NCBI RefSeq assembly: GCF_008807075.1
Contig: NZ_CP035632.1
Span: 310,001-374,000 of the forward strand
DNA: 64,000 bases
Source: Synechococcus sp. RSCCF101
GTDB lineage: Bacteria; Cyanobacteriota; Cyanobacteriia; PCC-6307; Cyanobiaceae
Reading direction: 5' to 3'
Part shown: positions 7,922 through 18,409 of the stretch, one piece after another
Layout: every line of letters starts with the position of its first letter
Numbering within the stretch: the stretch's first letter is position 1
The notes under the pieces: model-generated
Told to the model about the DNA's origin: nothing
The model's database searches: none
What the model saw: only the letters and a program-made list of their open reading frames with translations
Translations under genes and position numbers: made by a program

Positions 7922-10510
7922 TCAGACCCCGGCCCCGACCAGCTGGGGCTCGGCCGGTTGCTCCCGGCGGCGGATCACAACCTGCTTGTCGTCATCCACA
8001 TCGACCACCGCATGGTCGCCCTCCTTGACCCGGCCGGAGAGGAACTCCTCGGCCAGGCTGTCCTCCAGCAGGCGCATCACGGCACGGCGCAGCGGACGGG
8101 CGCCGTAGCTGGGGTTGTACCCCTCTTCCACCAGCCGCTCCTTGAAGGCGTCGGTGACGCTGAGGCTGATGCCCTTTGCCTGCATGCGGGCGAACACTTC
8201 CACCAGCATGATCTCGGCGATGTCCTTGACTTCCTCGCGGGTGAGCTGACGGAAGACGATGATCTCGTCGAGTCGGTTGAGAAACTCCGGCCGGAAGTAC
8301 TGCTTGAGTTCTTCATTGACCAGCGACCGGATGCGGTTGTACTGGGTTTCCTCGGCATCTTCACCCGAGAATTCGAAGCCGAGGCCACCACCACCTTTCT
8401 CGATCACCTTCGAACCGATGTTCGAGGTCATGATGATCAGGGTGTTCTTGAAGTCCACCGTGCGGCCCTTGGAGTCGGTCAGGCGCCCGTCCTCCAGCAG
8501 CTGCAGTAGCAGGTTGAACACATCCGGGTGGGCTTTCTCGATTTCGTCGAACAGCACAACCGTGTAGGGACGACGGCGCACCGCTTCGGTGAGCTGCCCG
8601 CCTTCGTTGAAGCCGACATAGCCCGGAGGCGAACCGATCAGCTTGCTGACGGTGTGCCGTTCCATGAATTCCGACATGTCGAGCCGGATCATGGCTTCCT
8701 CACTGCCGAAGAAATAGGACGCCAGAGACTTGGTCAGCTCGGTCTTGCCCACACCGGTCGGGCCGGAGAAGATGAAGCTCGCGATCGGACGGTTGGGGTT
8801 CTTCAGGCCCACGCGGGCGCGGCGGATCGCCTTGGACACGGCCTTCACCGCTTCGTCCTGGCCGATCAGCCGCTGGTGCAGCGTCTCCTCCATGTTGAGC
8901 AGCTTGACCGATTCGCTTTCGGTGAGCTTCTGCACTGGCACGCCGGTCCAGGAGGCCACGATGTGAGCGATGTCCTCTTCACCGACCATCGGTGAGCGGT
9001 CCGCGTGCTCGGCAGGAGTGGCGTCTCCGGCTTCCGTCAGGGATGAGGTGGCCGCCGGCAGGGCGGCCGTGGTGGTGCCGGCACCGGAGCCCGCATCGGT
9101 GGACGCGGTCGCTGTGGCATCCCCTTCGCGGCTGTTCATCAGGATCGATCGGATCTGCTCGCGCAGCTCCACCTCCTTTTCGCGCAGTTCACCGGCTTTG
9201 GTGAAGTCTTGCTCGCGAACGGCCTCTTCCTTCTGCTTCTGAATGTCCCGCAGCTGCTTGTCCACATCCTTGGCGGCGGGGGGCAGCTTGGAATTCAACA
9301 GGCGCACACGGCTTCCGGCTTCATCGATCAGATCGATCGCCTTGTCGGGGAGGAAGCGATCGCTGATGTAGCGGTCGCCCAGGGTGGCTGCAGCAATCAG
9401 GGCGTCGTCGGTGATCTTGAGTCGGTGATGCTGCTCGTAGCGCTCTCGCAGGCCCCGCAGAATCTCGATCGTGTCCTCCACGGACGGTTCACCCACGTTG
9501 ACCGGCTGGAAGCGACGCTCGAGGGCCGCATCGCGCTCGATGTGTTTCCTGTACTCGTCGAGCGTCGTGGCACCGATGCACTGCAGTTCGCCGCGGGCGA
9601 GGGCGGGCTTGAGGATGTTGGCGGCATCGATGGCGCCTTCGGCGGCACCGGCACCGATCAGGGTGTGCACCTCGTCGATGACCAGGATCACGTTTCCGGC
9701 ACCCCGGATTTCCTCCATGATCTTCTTGAGGCGTTCCTCGAACTCACCTCGGTATTTGGTGCCGGCCACCAGCAGGCCGATGTCGAGGGTGAGGACCCGC
9801 TTCTCCTCGAGGATGTCGGGCACGTCGCCCTGGTTGATGCGCTGGGCCAGGCCCTCGGCGATGGCGGTCTTGCCGACACCGGGTTCGCCGATGAGGACCG
9901 GGTTGTTCTTGGTGCGGCGACCGAGGATCTGGATCACCCGGTCGATCTCGCTCTGGCGGCCCACCACGGGGTCCAGCTTGGCCTCGGAGGCCATCTGAGT
10001 GAGATTGCTGCCGAACTCGTCGAGAGTCGGGGTCTTGGTCGAGCCCTTGCTCGATCCGCCGGAGGCCACTTCGGCGGTCTCGCCCAGCATGCGGATGACC
10101 TGGGTGCGCACCTTGGCCAGGTCGACGCCGAGGTTCTCCAGCACGCGGGCGGCCACGCCCTCACCCTCCCGGATCAGACCAAGCAGCAGGTGCTCGGTAC
10201 CGATGTAGTTGTGACCGAGCTGGCGGGCCTCCTCCAGGGAGAGCTCCAGGACGCGCTTGGCGCGGGGGGTGAACGGAATCTCAACGGCGACGAAACCAGA
10301 GCCGCGGCCGATGATCTTCTCCACCTCGACCCGGGCGTCCTTGAGGTTGACCCCCATCGACTTGAGCACCTTCGCGGCGACGCCGGTGCCCTCACCGATC
10401 AGACCGAGGAGAATCTGCTCGGTGCCGACGAAGTTGTGACCCAGGCGGCGAGCCTCTTCCTGGGCCAGCATGATCACCTTGATGGCCTTTTCGGTAAAGC
10501 GCTCGAACAT
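7922..10510 (-). CDS. clpC: ATP-dependent Clp protease ATP-binding subunit ClpC
   Basis: 862 aa HSP100 unfoldase that feeds substrates to ClpP. There are two N-terminal Clp repeats ([20 protein letters not shown] and [17 protein letters not shown]), a first AAA domain with Walker A GEPGVGKT (208-215) and VIDEVHTL, a coiled-coil middle domain with the UVR-like [20 protein letters not shown] motif typical of ClpC rather than ClpB, and a second AAA domain with GPTGVGKT (583-590) and [11 protein letters not shown]. An Ala/Thr-rich low-complexity stretch (about 455-505) sits between the middle domain and AAA2. The ATG at 10510 gives the canonical N-terminus. The 214-bp upstream gap should hold its promoter. 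Confidence 0.98.
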   Translation of the reverse strand: MFERFTEKAIKVIMLAQEEARRLGHNFVGTEQILLGLIGEGTGVAAKVLKSMGVNLKDARVEVEKIIGRGSGFVAVEIPFTPRAKRVLELSLEEARQLGHNYIGTEHLLLGLIREGEGVAARVLENLGVDLAKVRTQVIRMLGETAEVASGGSSKGSTKTPTLDEFGSNLTQMASEAKLDPVVGRQSEIDRVIQILGRRTKNNPVLIGEPGVGKTAIAEGLAQRINQGDVPDILEEKRVLTLDIGLLVAGTKYRGEFEERLKKIMEEIRGAGNVILVIDEVHTLIGAGAAEGAIDAANILKPALARGELQCIGATTLDEYRKHIERDAALERRFQPVNVGEPSVEDTIEILRGLRERYEQHHRLKITDDALIAAATLGDRYISDRFLPDKAIDLIDEAGSRVRLLNSKLPPAAKDVDKQLRDIQKQKEEAVREQDFTKAGELREKEVELREQIRSILMNSREGDATATASTDAGSGAGTTTAALPAATSSLTEAGDATPAEHADRSPMVGEEDIAHIVASWTGVPVQKLTESESVKLLNMEETLHQRLIGQDEAVKAVSKAIRRARVGLKNPNRPIASFIFSGPTGVGKTELTKSLASYFFGSEEAMIRLDMSEFMERHTVSKLIGSPPGYVGFNEGGQLTEAVRRRPYTVVLFDEIEKAHPDVFNLLLQLLEDGRLTDSKGRTVDFKNTLIIMTSNIGSKVIEKGGGGLGFEFSGEDAEETQYNRIRSLVNEELKQYFRPEFLNRLDEIIVFRQLTREEVKDIAEIMLVEVFARMQAKGISLSVTDAFKERLVEEGYNPSYGARPLRRAVMRLLEDSLAEEFLSGRVKEGDHAVVDVDDDKQVVIRRREQPAEPQLVGAGV

Positions 10511-10724
10511 TGGCGGAGCCGCAGGCAGTGACCGACAATCTATCAGGGTTGAACGGGTGTCGGTGACGGAGCTGCTCCCGCAGTCAACGATGACGGGCGG
10601 AGTCGAGAGATCCCAGTTCTGCCAGGCGTTCTGGTCGGGTGTTTGAAACAGTCAATCGGTCACATTTCGTTCGCCAAACTGATCGGGAGGGGTGGGTATC
10701 CGAACGACTGCCTGCCGGTCCCCG

Positions 10725-11177
10725 TCAGTCGAGACGGCGCCAGAGGATAAGAGCGTCATCGCCGTTGCGGTAGTAGCCACGGCGACGGCCCGCCTCCCGG
10801 AACAGCAGCTCCCCGTACAGCCCCCTGGCCGCCGTGTTCCTCCCGGCCACCTCGAGCGTGGCGTGGGCGGCGCCCTCCTCCCGGGCCCGCTCGAGCAGCG
10901 CCGTGATCAGACGCCTGGCGATCCCCTGCCGGCGCCAGGCGGATCGCACCAGGACGAGGGTCAGGTGCAGCTCATCGAGCACCCGCCAGGCGGTGGCGGC
11001 CCCGAGCAGCAGCGGGTCCTCGCCGCAACGGGCTCCCAGCCGCAGGCGCCCGGTCGCCGTCAGTTCCTCGCGCCACTGGGCCTCGCTCCAGAACCCGCCC
11101 ATGGCATCGGCATCCAGCGCCAGGCAGGCCGCCAGATCCTCCGGCTCAAGAGGGGCCACGCGGATGACCTCATGCAC
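10725..11177 (-). CDS. rimI: GNAT N-acetyltransferase, RimI-like
   Basis: About 150 aa. The acetyl-CoA-binding core is visible: LTLVLVRSAWRRQGIARRLI (the RxxGxA loop), ALLERAREEGAAHATLEVAGRNTAARGLYGELLF and GRRRGYYRN, which match ribosomal-protein S18 alanine N-acetyltransferase RimI. I chose a GTG at 11177 (VHEVIRVAPLEPED) because this matches the usual RimI N-terminus. An ATG at 11216 would add 13 residues and overlap the divergent lysA start. Divergent from lysA, so the two starts share a very short control region. Confidence 0.82.
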   Translation of the reverse strand: MHEVIRVAPLEPEDLAACLALDADAMGGFWSEAQWREELTATGRLRLGARCGEDPLLLGAATAWRVLDELHLTLVLVRSAWRRQGIARRLITALLERAREEGAAHATLEVAGRNTAARGLYGELLFREAGRRRGYYRNGDDALILWRRLD

Positions 11178-11214
11178 CTCTCTACATTGCTGCCACTTTG
11201 CGTGGTGATCGGGC

Positions 11215-12579
11215 ATGCGTGCTCCGTTCGAGACCGATCTGGACGCCTCCAGCCCGAACCGTAACCTCGCCCCGATCACGGCCTGTCTGGACGACGACGG
11301 TGCCCTGATCGTGGGCGGCTGCCGCCTCAGTGACCTGGCCGAGCGCTACGGCACACCGTTGTATGTGCTGGATGAGGCCACCCTCCGGGCCGCCTGTCGC
11401 GCTTACCGGGACGGTTTTGCCCGCCATTACACCGGCGAGGCGCTGGTGCTCTACGCCTCCAAGGCCAACAGCAGCCTGGCCCTTTCGGCGGTTGTGGCCA
11501 GTGAGGGCCTGGGCCTGGATGCGGTCTCGGCCGGGGAGATGCTCACCGGCCTCGACGGCGGCGTCGATCCGGCCCGCATGGTGCTGCACGGCAACAACAA
11601 GTCCCGCGAGGAGCTCGCTCTCGCCCTCGCCCGGGGGGTGACGGTGATCGTCGACAACTGGCACGACATCGAGCTGCTCACGGCACTGGCCGCCGCGAGG
11701 CCGGCCGCATCGGTGCCCCTGATGGTGCGGCTCACCCCGGGCATCGAGTGCCACACGCACGAGTACATCCGCACCGGCCATCTCGACAGCAAGTTCGGCT
11801 TCGACCCCGATGAGTTGGAGCCCGTGCTGCGCCACCTGGCCGGGCAGCCCTGGGCCTCCGTGAGCGGAATCCACGCCCACATCGGCTCCCAGATCTTCGA
11901 GATCGAGCCGCACCGCGATCTGGCCGGGGTGCTGGCGGAGGCCCTGCGCCTGGCCCGTTCCCTGGGGCATGTCGCCACCGACCTGAACGTCGGCGGTGGC
12001 CTCGGGATCCGCTACACCGCCGCCGATGACCCCCCCAGCATCGATCGCTGGACCGAGGTGGTGGGTCGCTCCGTGGAGGAGGCCTGCCGCAGCAGGGACC
12101 TGGCGCTGCCCCGGCTGCTGTGCGAGCCGGGACGGTCCCTGGTGGCCACCGCCGGAGTCACCCTCTACAGCCTGGGCAGCCGAAAGCGCATTCCCGGGCT
12201 GCGCACCTATCTCTCCGTCGATGGCGGCATGAGCGACAACCCCCGCCCGATCACCTATCAATCCGCTTACACCGCCCTTCTGGCCGACCGCCCCACGGCC
12301 GCGGCGCAGGAGACCGTCACGCTGGCGGGCAAGCACTGCGAATCGGGCGATGTGCTGCTGCACGAGCTGGCCCTGCCCGAGCAGGGCAGCGGCGATGTGA
12401 TCGTCGTGCTCAGCACGGGGGCCTACAACGCCTCGATGGCCTCCAACTACAACCGCATTCCCCGGCCGGCGGCCGTGCTGGTGCACGACGGACAGGCCGA
12501 TCTGATCCAGCGGCGGGAGCGGCCGGAAGATCTGCTGCGCTACGACACCCTTCCCACCCGGCTCACAGCGGTACCCTGA
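11215..12579 (+). CDS. lysA: Diaminopimelate decarboxylase
   Basis: 454 aa. It decarboxylates meso-diaminopimelate to L-lysine, the last step of lysine synthesis. The fold-type III PLP enzyme pattern is complete: PLP-lysine in YASKANSS (Lys83), GNNKSREEL, HAHIGSQI, NVGGGLGI, EPGRSLV, and the substrate/dimer cysteine motif HCESGDVL near the C-terminus. The ATG at 11215 is the only sensible start and gives the usual length. It is the first gene of a run with cdaA, uppS and bioB on the same strand. Confidence 0.97.
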   Translation: MRAPFETDLDASSPNRNLAPITACLDDDGALIVGGCRLSDLAERYGTPLYVLDEATLRAACRAYRDGFARHYTGEALVLYASKANSSLALSAVVASEGLGLDAVSAGEMLTGLDGGVDPARMVLHGNNKSREELALALARGVTVIVDNWHDIELLTALAAARPAASVPLMVRLTPGIECHTHEYIRTGHLDSKFGFDPDELEPVLRHLAGQPWASVSGIHAHIGSQIFEIEPHRDLAGVLAEALRLARSLGHVATDLNVGGGLGIRYTAADDPPSIDRWTEVVGRSVEEACRSRDLALPRLLCEPGRSLVATAGVTLYSLGSRKRIPGLRTYLSVDGGMSDNPRPITYQSAYTALLADRPTAAAQETVTLAGKHCESGDVLLHELALPEQGSGDVIVVLSTGAYNASMASNYNRIPRPAAVLVHDGQADLIQRRERPEDLLRYDTLPTRLTAVP

Positions 12580-12605
12580 CCCGAGGGGTTCTGGCTGAAC
12601 GAGGG

Positions 12606-13450
12606 GTGGTGATCTGGCGCCTGGTGGATCTGCGCCTTCTACTCGACCTCCTTCTGGCCACGTCCCTCGGGGTGGTGCTGTTCGCCCGGGTCAACGAGAC
12701 CCGCACCGTCTGGCTGCTGCGGGGCTACCTCTGTCTGGTGGCGGTGGCCTGGTTCGTCCAGCGCTACGCCAACCTCCCCCTCACCTCCAAGCTCATCGAT
12801 GCCCTGGTGCTGGCCTGCAGCCTCTCGCTGGCCATCCTCTGGCAGGGGAACTGCGCCGGCTGATGGAGCTGCTCGGGACCGGCAGGCTGGGGGTGCTGAT
12901 CGGCAGCCGGCGCAACAGCAGCATGAGGAGCGGCACCGTGGCCCAGCTCAGCGAAGCGGCCGGCCGGCTCTCCCAGAAGCGCCGTGGCGCTCTGATCGTG
13001 GTGGACCTCGGCAGTGATCTGCGCCCGGAGGACTTCCTCAATCCCGGCGTGTCGATCGACGCCCAGCTCTCGGTCGAGCTGCTGATGAATCTGTTCGCCT
13101 CCGACACGCCCCTGCACGATGGCGCTGTGCTGGTTCAGGACAACCGCATCGTCTCCGCCGGGGTGATCCTTCCCCTCTCCCGCCAGGGGCTCAACCGCTA
13201 CGGCACCCGCCATCTGGCGGCGCTCGGCATCACCGAACGCTTCGACCGCTGTCTCTGCATCGTCGTGTCGGAGGAGAGCGGCACCCTCTCGCTCGCCAAT
13301 CACGGCAGCCTGCAGCGACCGATCACCCGCAGCCGCCTTCAGGATCTCCTCACCCAGCTCATCAGTGCGGCCGGGGCGACGCCGGTGCGCCAGGCCGCCC
13401 TGGCGCCGGCACGTAGCGTGACCGAGGACACGCCGGAGTCCGTCGCATGA
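12606..13450 (+). pseudogene. cdaA: Diadenylate cyclase CdaA, split by a 1-nt deletion
   Basis: CdaA makes cyclic di-AMP from two ATP at the membrane. The upstream frame (GTG 12606, or GTG 12609) codes for about three membrane segments ending LAILWQG. The downstream frame starts at 12863 with MELLGTGRLGVLIG and contains the DAC domain with the DGAVLV catalytic motif, RHLAALGITE and the SEESGTLSLA region. Adding one G in the GGGG run at 12845-12848 restores LWQGELRRLMELLGTG and a 281-aa protein of normal CdaA length. Its stop overlaps the uppS start (ATGA). Probably intact in the organism. Confidence 0.9.
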
Positions 13451-14247
13451 GCCGTCTCCCGGCCCCTCCCTCCACCGATCCCGGCTCCTCCCTCTCCGGG
13501 GGCACGGAGGTGACGCCCCGCCCGGCTGATCTGGACCCGGCCCGCCTGCCGCGCCACATCGCGGTGATCATGGATGGCAATGGTCGCTGGGCCGCCCGGC
13601 GGGGTCTGCCGCGGGTGATGGGTCACAGGGCGGGCGTCGCCACCCTCAAGCGCATGGTGCGGCTCTGCAGCGACTGGGGGGTGGGTGCCCTGACCGCCTA
13701 TGCCTTCTCCACCGAGAACTGGTCCCGTCCGGGGGAGGAGGTGAACTTCCTGATGACCCTCTTCGAGCGGGTGCTCAGCAGCGAGATCGACGCCCTGGTG
13801 AGTGAGGGCGTGCGCATCCGGTTCCTCGGTGATCTCGAGGCGCTGCCGGCAAGCCTGCAGAAGAGCATCGACGGGGCCACACGTCGCACCGCGACCAACA
13901 GCGGCATCCACTTCAACGTCTGCACCAACTACGGCTCGCGGCGGGAACTGGTGCGCGCCGCGCAGCGGCTGGCCCGGCGGGTCTGCAACGGGGAGCTCGA
14001 TCCGGAGGCCATCAGCGAAACCGATCTGGCGGCCGAGCTCCACACCGCTGGCGAGAGCGATCCGGATCTGCTGATCCGCACCAGCGGTGAGCAGCGGCTG
14101 AGCAACTTTCTGCTCTGGCAGCTCGCCTACGCCGAGATCCACATCACCGATGTGCTCTGGCCGGATTTCGATCGGGCCTGCCTGGCGTCCGCCCTGCGGG
14201 ACTACCAGGGCCGACAGCGGCGCTTCGGCGGTGTGATGACCAGCTGA
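13447..14247 (+). CDS. uppS: Isoprenyl transferase (undecaprenyl diphosphate synthase)
   Basis: 266 aa cis-prenyltransferase that elongates farnesyl diphosphate with isopentenyl diphosphate to make the C55 lipid carrier for cell-wall synthesis. Visible motifs are [17 protein letters not shown] (catalytic Asp43), [22 protein letters not shown], and [15 protein letters not shown] followed by [12 protein letters not shown]-type [13 protein letters not shown]. Residues 1-35 form a Pro-rich variable extension. Start ATG overlaps the cdaA stop, so translation is coupled. Confidence 0.97.
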   Translation: MSRLPAPPSTDPGSSLSGGTEVTPRPADLDPARLPRHIAVIMDGNGRWAARRGLPRVMGHRAGVATLKRMVRLCSDWGVGALTAYAFSTENWSRPGEEVNFLMTLFERVLSSEIDALVSEGVRIRFLGDLEALPASLQKSIDGATRRTATNSGIHFNVCTNYGSRRELVRAAQRLARRVCNGELDPEAISETDLAAELHTAGESDPDLLIRTSGEQRLSNFLLWQLAYAEIHITDVLWPDFDRACLASALRDYQGRQRRFGGVMTS

Positions 14248-14323
14248 GGTCCCGCACCCCGCCCGAACCACCCCTCCCCGCCGCACCGCTCCACGCCCCT
14301 CCGTTCCACGACGCTTCGTCCCG

Positions 14324-15313
14324 ATGGTCACCAGCTCCTGCCCTCCGATCCCGCAGCGTCAATGCCACGACTGGACGCTCGAGGCCATCGAGGCGTTGCT
14401 GGACGCGCCCCTGCTCGATCTGCTCTGGCAGGCCCAGCAGGTGCATCGCGAGGCGCATCCCGAGGGCTACCGGGTGCAGCTGGCCTCCCTGTTGAGCGTG
14501 CGCACCGGCGGCTGCGAGGAGGACTGTGCCTACTGCTCCCAGTCGATCCATCACAGCAGCGATGTGACGGGCCAGCCGGCGCTCGAGGTGGAGGCGGTGC
14601 TCGAGCGGGCGCAGGCGGCCCGCCGGGCCGGGGCCCATCGCTTCTGCATGGGCTGGGCCTGGCGCCAGATTCGCGACGGAGCTCCCTTCGAGAGCATGCT
14701 CGCCATGGTGCGTGGCGTCAGGGCCCTCGGGATGGAGGCCTGCGTCACCGCCGGCATGCTCACCGAGAGCCAGGCCCGCCGCCTGGCTGAGGCCGGCCTG
14801 ACGGCCTACAACCACAACCTCGACACCGGCCCCGGCCACTACGAGCGGATCACCAGCACGCGCACCTACCAGGAGCGTCTGGAGACCCTGGCCCGGGTGC
14901 GGCAGGCGGGGATCAGCCTCTGCTGCGGCGGCATCATCGGCATGGGGGAATCCCGTCGCGATCGGGCCGCCCTGCTCCAGGTGCTCGCCAGCCTCGATCC
15001 CCATCCCGAGAGCGTACCGATCAACGCCCTGGTGGCCGTTCCCGGCACCCCGCTGGAGGGGCAGCCACCGGTGGATCCGCTGGATCTGGTCCGGATGGTG
15101 GCCGTGGCCCGGATTCTGATGCCCACCAGCCGCGTGCGGCTGAGCGCCGGCCGCGATCAGCTGAGCCGGGAGGCCCAGATCCTCTGCCTCCAGGCCGGCG
15201 CCGACTCGATCTTCTACGGCGAGGCCCTGCTCACCACGGGCAACCCGGAGGTGGAGGCCGATCGCGCTCTGCTGGCGGCTGCGGGCGTCGCGGTGGACGA
15301 TGCCGGCACCTGA
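14324..15313 (+). CDS. bioB: Biotin synthase
   Basis: 329 aa radical SAM enzyme that inserts sulfur into dethiobiotin. The radical SAM cysteine triad is [13 protein letters not shown] (Cys64, Cys68, Cys71). Further family motifs are present: [24 protein letters not shown] (the cysteine-poor cyanobacterial form of the YNHNLDTS motif), [15 protein letters not shown] and [26 protein letters not shown]. The GCCGATGGTC start at 14324 follows a 76-bp gap after uppS. The next gene overlaps its 3' end by 14 bp. Confidence 0.96.
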   Translation: MVTSSCPPIPQRQCHDWTLEAIEALLDAPLLDLLWQAQQVHREAHPEGYRVQLASLLSVRTGGCEEDCAYCSQSIHHSSDVTGQPALEVEAVLERAQAARRAGAHRFCMGWAWRQIRDGAPFESMLAMVRGVRALGMEACVTAGMLTESQARRLAEAGLTAYNHNLDTGPGHYERITSTRTYQERLETLARVRQAGISLCCGGIIGMGESRRDRAALLQVLASLDPHPESVPINALVAVPGTPLEGQPPVDPLDLVRMVAVARILMPTSRVRLSAGRDQLSREAQILCLQAGADSIFYGEALLTTGNPEVEADRALLAAAGVAVDDAGT

Positions 15314-15821
15314 GGAGGCCGCCACGGGCACGCTCGACCGGCTGGAGCAGGAGGCCCGGGAGCGGGGCTGGCTGCTGCGCCTGCAGGTGAACCGCCCGCT
15401 CGGGCTGCGCAGCCTGCGCCTGGTGGTGCTGCAGCCCACGGCACCCGGCCAGGCCAGGCTTCTGGGGGAGCTCAAGGCCTGGGCCTACCCCGCGCCCGCC
15501 GGCCTGCAGCTGGACACGATGCGCGTGGCCGCCAGCGCGCCGCCCGGTGTGGGCGATCTCATCTGGGCCGCCACCTTCGCCTGGAGCCTGGAGGCCACCC
15601 CCTGCCGCCGGGCCCGGCTGCTGGCCATCCGCGATGACGAGCGCCGTCACGCCCGCCTGGTGCGCTACTTCCGCCAGCGCGGCTTTCAGCCCCAGCGCTC
15701 TCTGGGAGCGGCCCTCTGGGATCTGCCTCTGCGCATGGTGTGGGGCGGTGCCGGCCTGCTGATGAGTGCCCCCTGCGATGGAGCGCTCGACCTGGCTCTG
15801 CGCCGCTGGCGGAAGGTCTGA
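15300..15821 (+). CDS. GNAT-like hypothetical protein
   Basis: 173 aa. The segment [36 protein letters not shown] resembles the acetyl-CoA pyrophosphate loop and the last helix/strand of GNAT proteins (reposition of R..a.. LaI.D....  lvryYrr.GF), and the fold prediction by eye is alpha/beta. I would not name a substrate. It overlaps bioB by 14 bp and its stop overlaps the ATG of the next gene (TGATG), so it is part of the lysA-bioB transcription unit. It is typical of cyanobacterial genomes, judging from its position in this conserved run. Confidence 0.72.
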   Translation: MPAPEEAATGTLDRLEQEARERGWLLRLQVNRPLGLRSLRLVVLQPTAPGQARLLGELKAWAYPAPAGLQLDTMRVAASAPPGVGDLIWAATFAWSLEATPCRRARLLAIRDDERRHARLVRYFRQRGFQPQRSLGAALWDLPLRMVWGGAGLLMSAPCDGALDLALRRWRKV

Positions 15822-16878
15822 TGGTCAGCCCCACCCGCGGCCCTGAACGGCTCATCCGCATCGGCCAGTGGGCCGTGGCGCTGCTGTTCGCCTTCTTTCT
15901 GATTCAGGTGGGTGGGCAGCTGATCGCCGATCTGCCCCTGCTGCGCCCGGCGCCCGTGGCGGAGACCTTCCGCAATCTCGAGGCCGAGGAGCTGGTGCAG
16001 TCCCGGCTGCAGCCGCTGCAGCTGGAGAGCGACCGACTGCAGCGGAGCCAGGAGGATCTGGCACGCCGCATTGAGGCGGCCCAGGAGGCCTACGAGCGCG
16101 AGCGGCGCAGCTTCGAGACCTGGCGCTCGGCCCGGGCGGTCACCGAGCAGAGCCGCCAGAACCCCCAGGTGCTGGCCCGGGCCCGCCAGCTCGATGAGCA
16201 GCTCGCCGCCCAGCGCGATCTGTCGGAGGAGCAGCGCCGGCTGGCCGACGACCAGCGGGCCCTGCAGGGGCGGATCGCCCCGCTCGAGCAGGAGCTCCGC
16301 GATCTGGAGCAGTCCGCTGTGGAGCGCCATGCCCGGGCTCGGGACCGGCAGCGATGGATCGCTTTCCTGATCCGCCTCGGTTTCGCCCTGCCGCTTCTGC
16401 TGCTCTCGATCGTGGTGTTCCGCCGTCAGAGCGGCACCGAGCAGTGGCCCTTCGCCTGGGGCCTGCTGCTGTTCGGGCTCTACGTGTTCTTCATCGAACT
16501 GGTTCCCTACCTGCCCAGCTTCGGCGCCTACATCCGCTACGGCATGGGGGCCGTGCTCACGGTCCTGGGCGGCCGGGTCCTGATCCGCCGGCTGCGGCGC
16601 TATCTGGAGCGCAAGCAGCAGGAGCAGACCGCCCCCAGGAGCAGCGTCTGCGGCGCATCCGCTACGAGAGTGCCCTCCGCTCCCTCTCCCGCCACCAGTG
16701 CCCGGGGTGCGAGCGGCCCCTGCCGCGGCGCGATGGCGAGCTGCCCGATTACTGCATGCACTGCGGTCTGCAGCTGCAGACGGACTGCGGCAGCTGCGGT
16801 CACCACCACCTGGCCTGTTTCCCTTACTGCCCGGCCTGCGGTGCTCCGGCTGCCGCCACGGAGTCCTCGCCGGCGTGA
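15821..16878 (+). pseudogene. Membrane coiled-coil protein with C-terminal zinc ribbons, split by a 1-nt deletion
   Basis: Frame 1 from ATG 15821 holds one membrane segment (about 17-35), a long Glu/Arg/Gln-rich coiled coil (about 45-175) and three hydrophobic segments (about 183-270). The second frame resumes with QEQRLRRIRYESALRSLSRHQCPGCERPL and ends in a series of CxxC pairs (CPGC, CMHC, CGSC, CPAC), a double zinc ribbon. One extra C in the CCCCC run at 16632-16636 joins them into a 352-aa protein. Function unknown. The C-terminal 55 bases overlap the 3' end of lipA on the other strand. Confidence 0.75.
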
Positions 16879-17780
16879 TAGCTGCTGCGCACCAGCGGTC
16901 CGCTGCGCACCTGCTCGAAGCCCATCGCCCGTGCCACCGCCCCCAGCTCCTCGAACGCCTCGGGAGGCCAGTAGCGGCTCACCGGCAGATGGGCCAGGGA
17001 GGGGCGCAGGTACTGGCCCAGGGTCAGGCGCCGGCAGCCCACCGAGCGCAGGTCGTGCAGGGTCTTGATCACCTCATCGCGCTCCTCCCCGAGACCCAGC
17101 ATCAGGCCGGATTTGGTGGGGATCTCCGGTGCCAGCTCCGCCGCGGCGGCCAGCAGATCCAGCGAGCGCCGGTAGGTGGCGCCACGCCGCACCACCCCCT
17201 GCAGCCGCTGCACGGTCTCGAGGTTGTGGTTGAAACAGGCTGGGCGGGCCGCCAGCACCGTCGCCAGGCGGTCGCGCTGGCTGCTCACCGCCCGGGCCGG
17301 ATCGGCATGACCGCCCCAGAAATCGGGTGTGAGCACCTCGATCCCCACCGCGGCGGATCGGCGTCGGATCGCCGTCATCGCCGCGGTGAACAGGGTGGCA
17401 CCGTGATCCGGCAGGTCGTCGCGAGCGACGGCGGTGAGCACCACGTAGCGGAGTCCCAGGTCCGCCACGGCTGCCGCGATGCGATCGCCCTCGCCGCTGT
17501 CCACCGGCTCCGGTGCCCGGCCCTTGTCCACCTGGCAGAAGGCGCAGCTGCGGGTGCAGATCGAACCGCCCAGAAGAAAGGTGGCCGTGCCGGCGGCGTA
17601 GCACTCTCCCCGGTTGGGGCATCGCCCCTCCTCGCAGATGGTGTGCAGCCCGCCGCTCTTGACCGCGGACTGCACCCGTGCGATTGCCGTGGCCTCGCCG
17701 AGGGGCCGCCGCAGCCAGGGCGGCAGCCTCTCCCCGACGGGGATGCTGCTGTAGCGGCTCCTCGGTCTCTCGATCGCCAT
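16824..17780 (-). CDS. lipA: Lipoyl synthase
   Basis: 318 aa radical SAM enzyme that inserts two sulfurs into octanoylated lipoyl domains. Both iron-sulfur motifs are present: the auxiliary cluster [12 protein letters not shown] (Cys49, Cys54, Cys60) and the radical SAM cluster CTRSCAFC (Cys75, Cys79, Cys82). Further support comes from [23 protein letters not shown] and the terminal VRSSYHAGE. Start ATG 17780 lies one base after the recR stop, so the two genes form an operon. The C-terminus extends into the opposite zinc-ribbon gene. Confidence 0.97.
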   Translation of the reverse strand: MAIERPRSRYSSIPVGERLPPWLRRPLGEATAIARVQSAVKSGGLHTICEEGRCPNRGECYAAGTATFLLGGSICTRSCAFCQVDKGRAPEPVDSGEGDRIAAAVADLGLRYVVLTAVARDDLPDHGATLFTAAMTAIRRRSAAVGIEVLTPDFWGGHADPARAVSSQRDRLATVLAARPACFNHNLETVQRLQGVVRRGATYRRSLDLLAAAAELAPEIPTKSGLMLGLGEERDEVIKTLHDLRSVGCRRLTLGQYLRPSLAHLPVSRYWPPEAFEELGAVARAMGFEQVRSGPLVRSSYHAGEDSVAAAGAPQAGQ

Positions 17781-17781
17781 C

Positions 17782-18405
17782 TCAGGTCACCGGTTGGCGG
17801 CCCTCGAGGGCCCGCGAGAGGGTGATCTCATCGGCGTATTCCAGCTCGCTTCCCATGGGCAGGCCGTAGGCGATGCGACTCACGCTGGTGAAGGGCCGGA
17901 GCAAACCGGCCAGGTAGAGGCTGGTGGTGTCCCCCTCCACGCTGGGAGTGAGGGCCAGGATGACCTCGCGGGGCTGGAGCCGGTGCACCCGCTCCACCAG
18001 GCTCGTCACCTGAAGCAGGTCAGGCCCGATGCCGTCCATCGGTGAGATCAGACCTCCGAGCACGTGGTAGAGCCCCGGGTACTCGCGGGTCCGCTCCAGG
18101 GCGAGCAGATCGCGCGAGTCGGCGACCACGCAGAGCAGATCCGTCTGGCGGGCATCGCTGCGGCAGATCTCGCAGCGGGGATCGGCCGAGAGATGGAAGC
18201 ACTCGCGGCACTGGCCAACCTGCTCCCGGGCTGCCAGCAGAGCATCGGCGAAGGCCCGGCTCTGCTCCTCGGGCTGCCGCAGCAGATGCAGGGCCAGCCG
18301 CTGGGCCGTGCGCGGTCCGATGCCGGGCAGCCGCTCGAACTGATCGATCAGGCGCGCCAGGGGGCGCGTGAAGCCGCTCAGGGGGTCCGTGCCACTGGCC
18401 GAAAT
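17782..18405 (-). CDS. recR: Recombination mediator RecR, 5' end at an IS insertion
   Basis: RecR loads RecA with RecF/RecO. The frame gives [27 protein letters not shown] (helix-hairpin-helix), a zinc finger [16 protein letters not shown], a Toprim domain ([30 protein letters not shown]) and the terminal [23 protein letters not shown]. The frame opens at 18405, directly after a TAG that belongs to the CTAG flanking the IS element. No ATG, GTG or TTG occurs until a GTG at 18129, which is deep inside the protein. The full RecR domain set is therefore present (207 codons) but its normal start was probably lost, or an ATT or CTG start is used. Confidence 0.85.
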   Translation of the reverse strand: MSASGTDPLSGFTRPLARLIDQFERLPGIGPRTAQRLALHLLRQPEEQSRAFADALLAAREQVGQCRECFHLSADPRCEICRSDARQTDLLCVVADSRDLLALERTREYPGLYHVLGGLISPMDGIGPDLLQVTSLVERVHRLQPREVILALTPSVEGDTTSLYLAGLLRPFTSVSRIAYGLPMGSELEYADEITLSRALEGRQPVT

Positions 18406-18409
18406 CTAG
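18406..18409. repeat. Left target-site duplication CTAG of the IS element
   Basis: CTAG occurs directly outside the left inverted repeat, and the same CTAG stands at 19801-19804 outside the right one. A 4-bp CTAG duplication is what IS5-group elements make. Confidence 0.7.
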
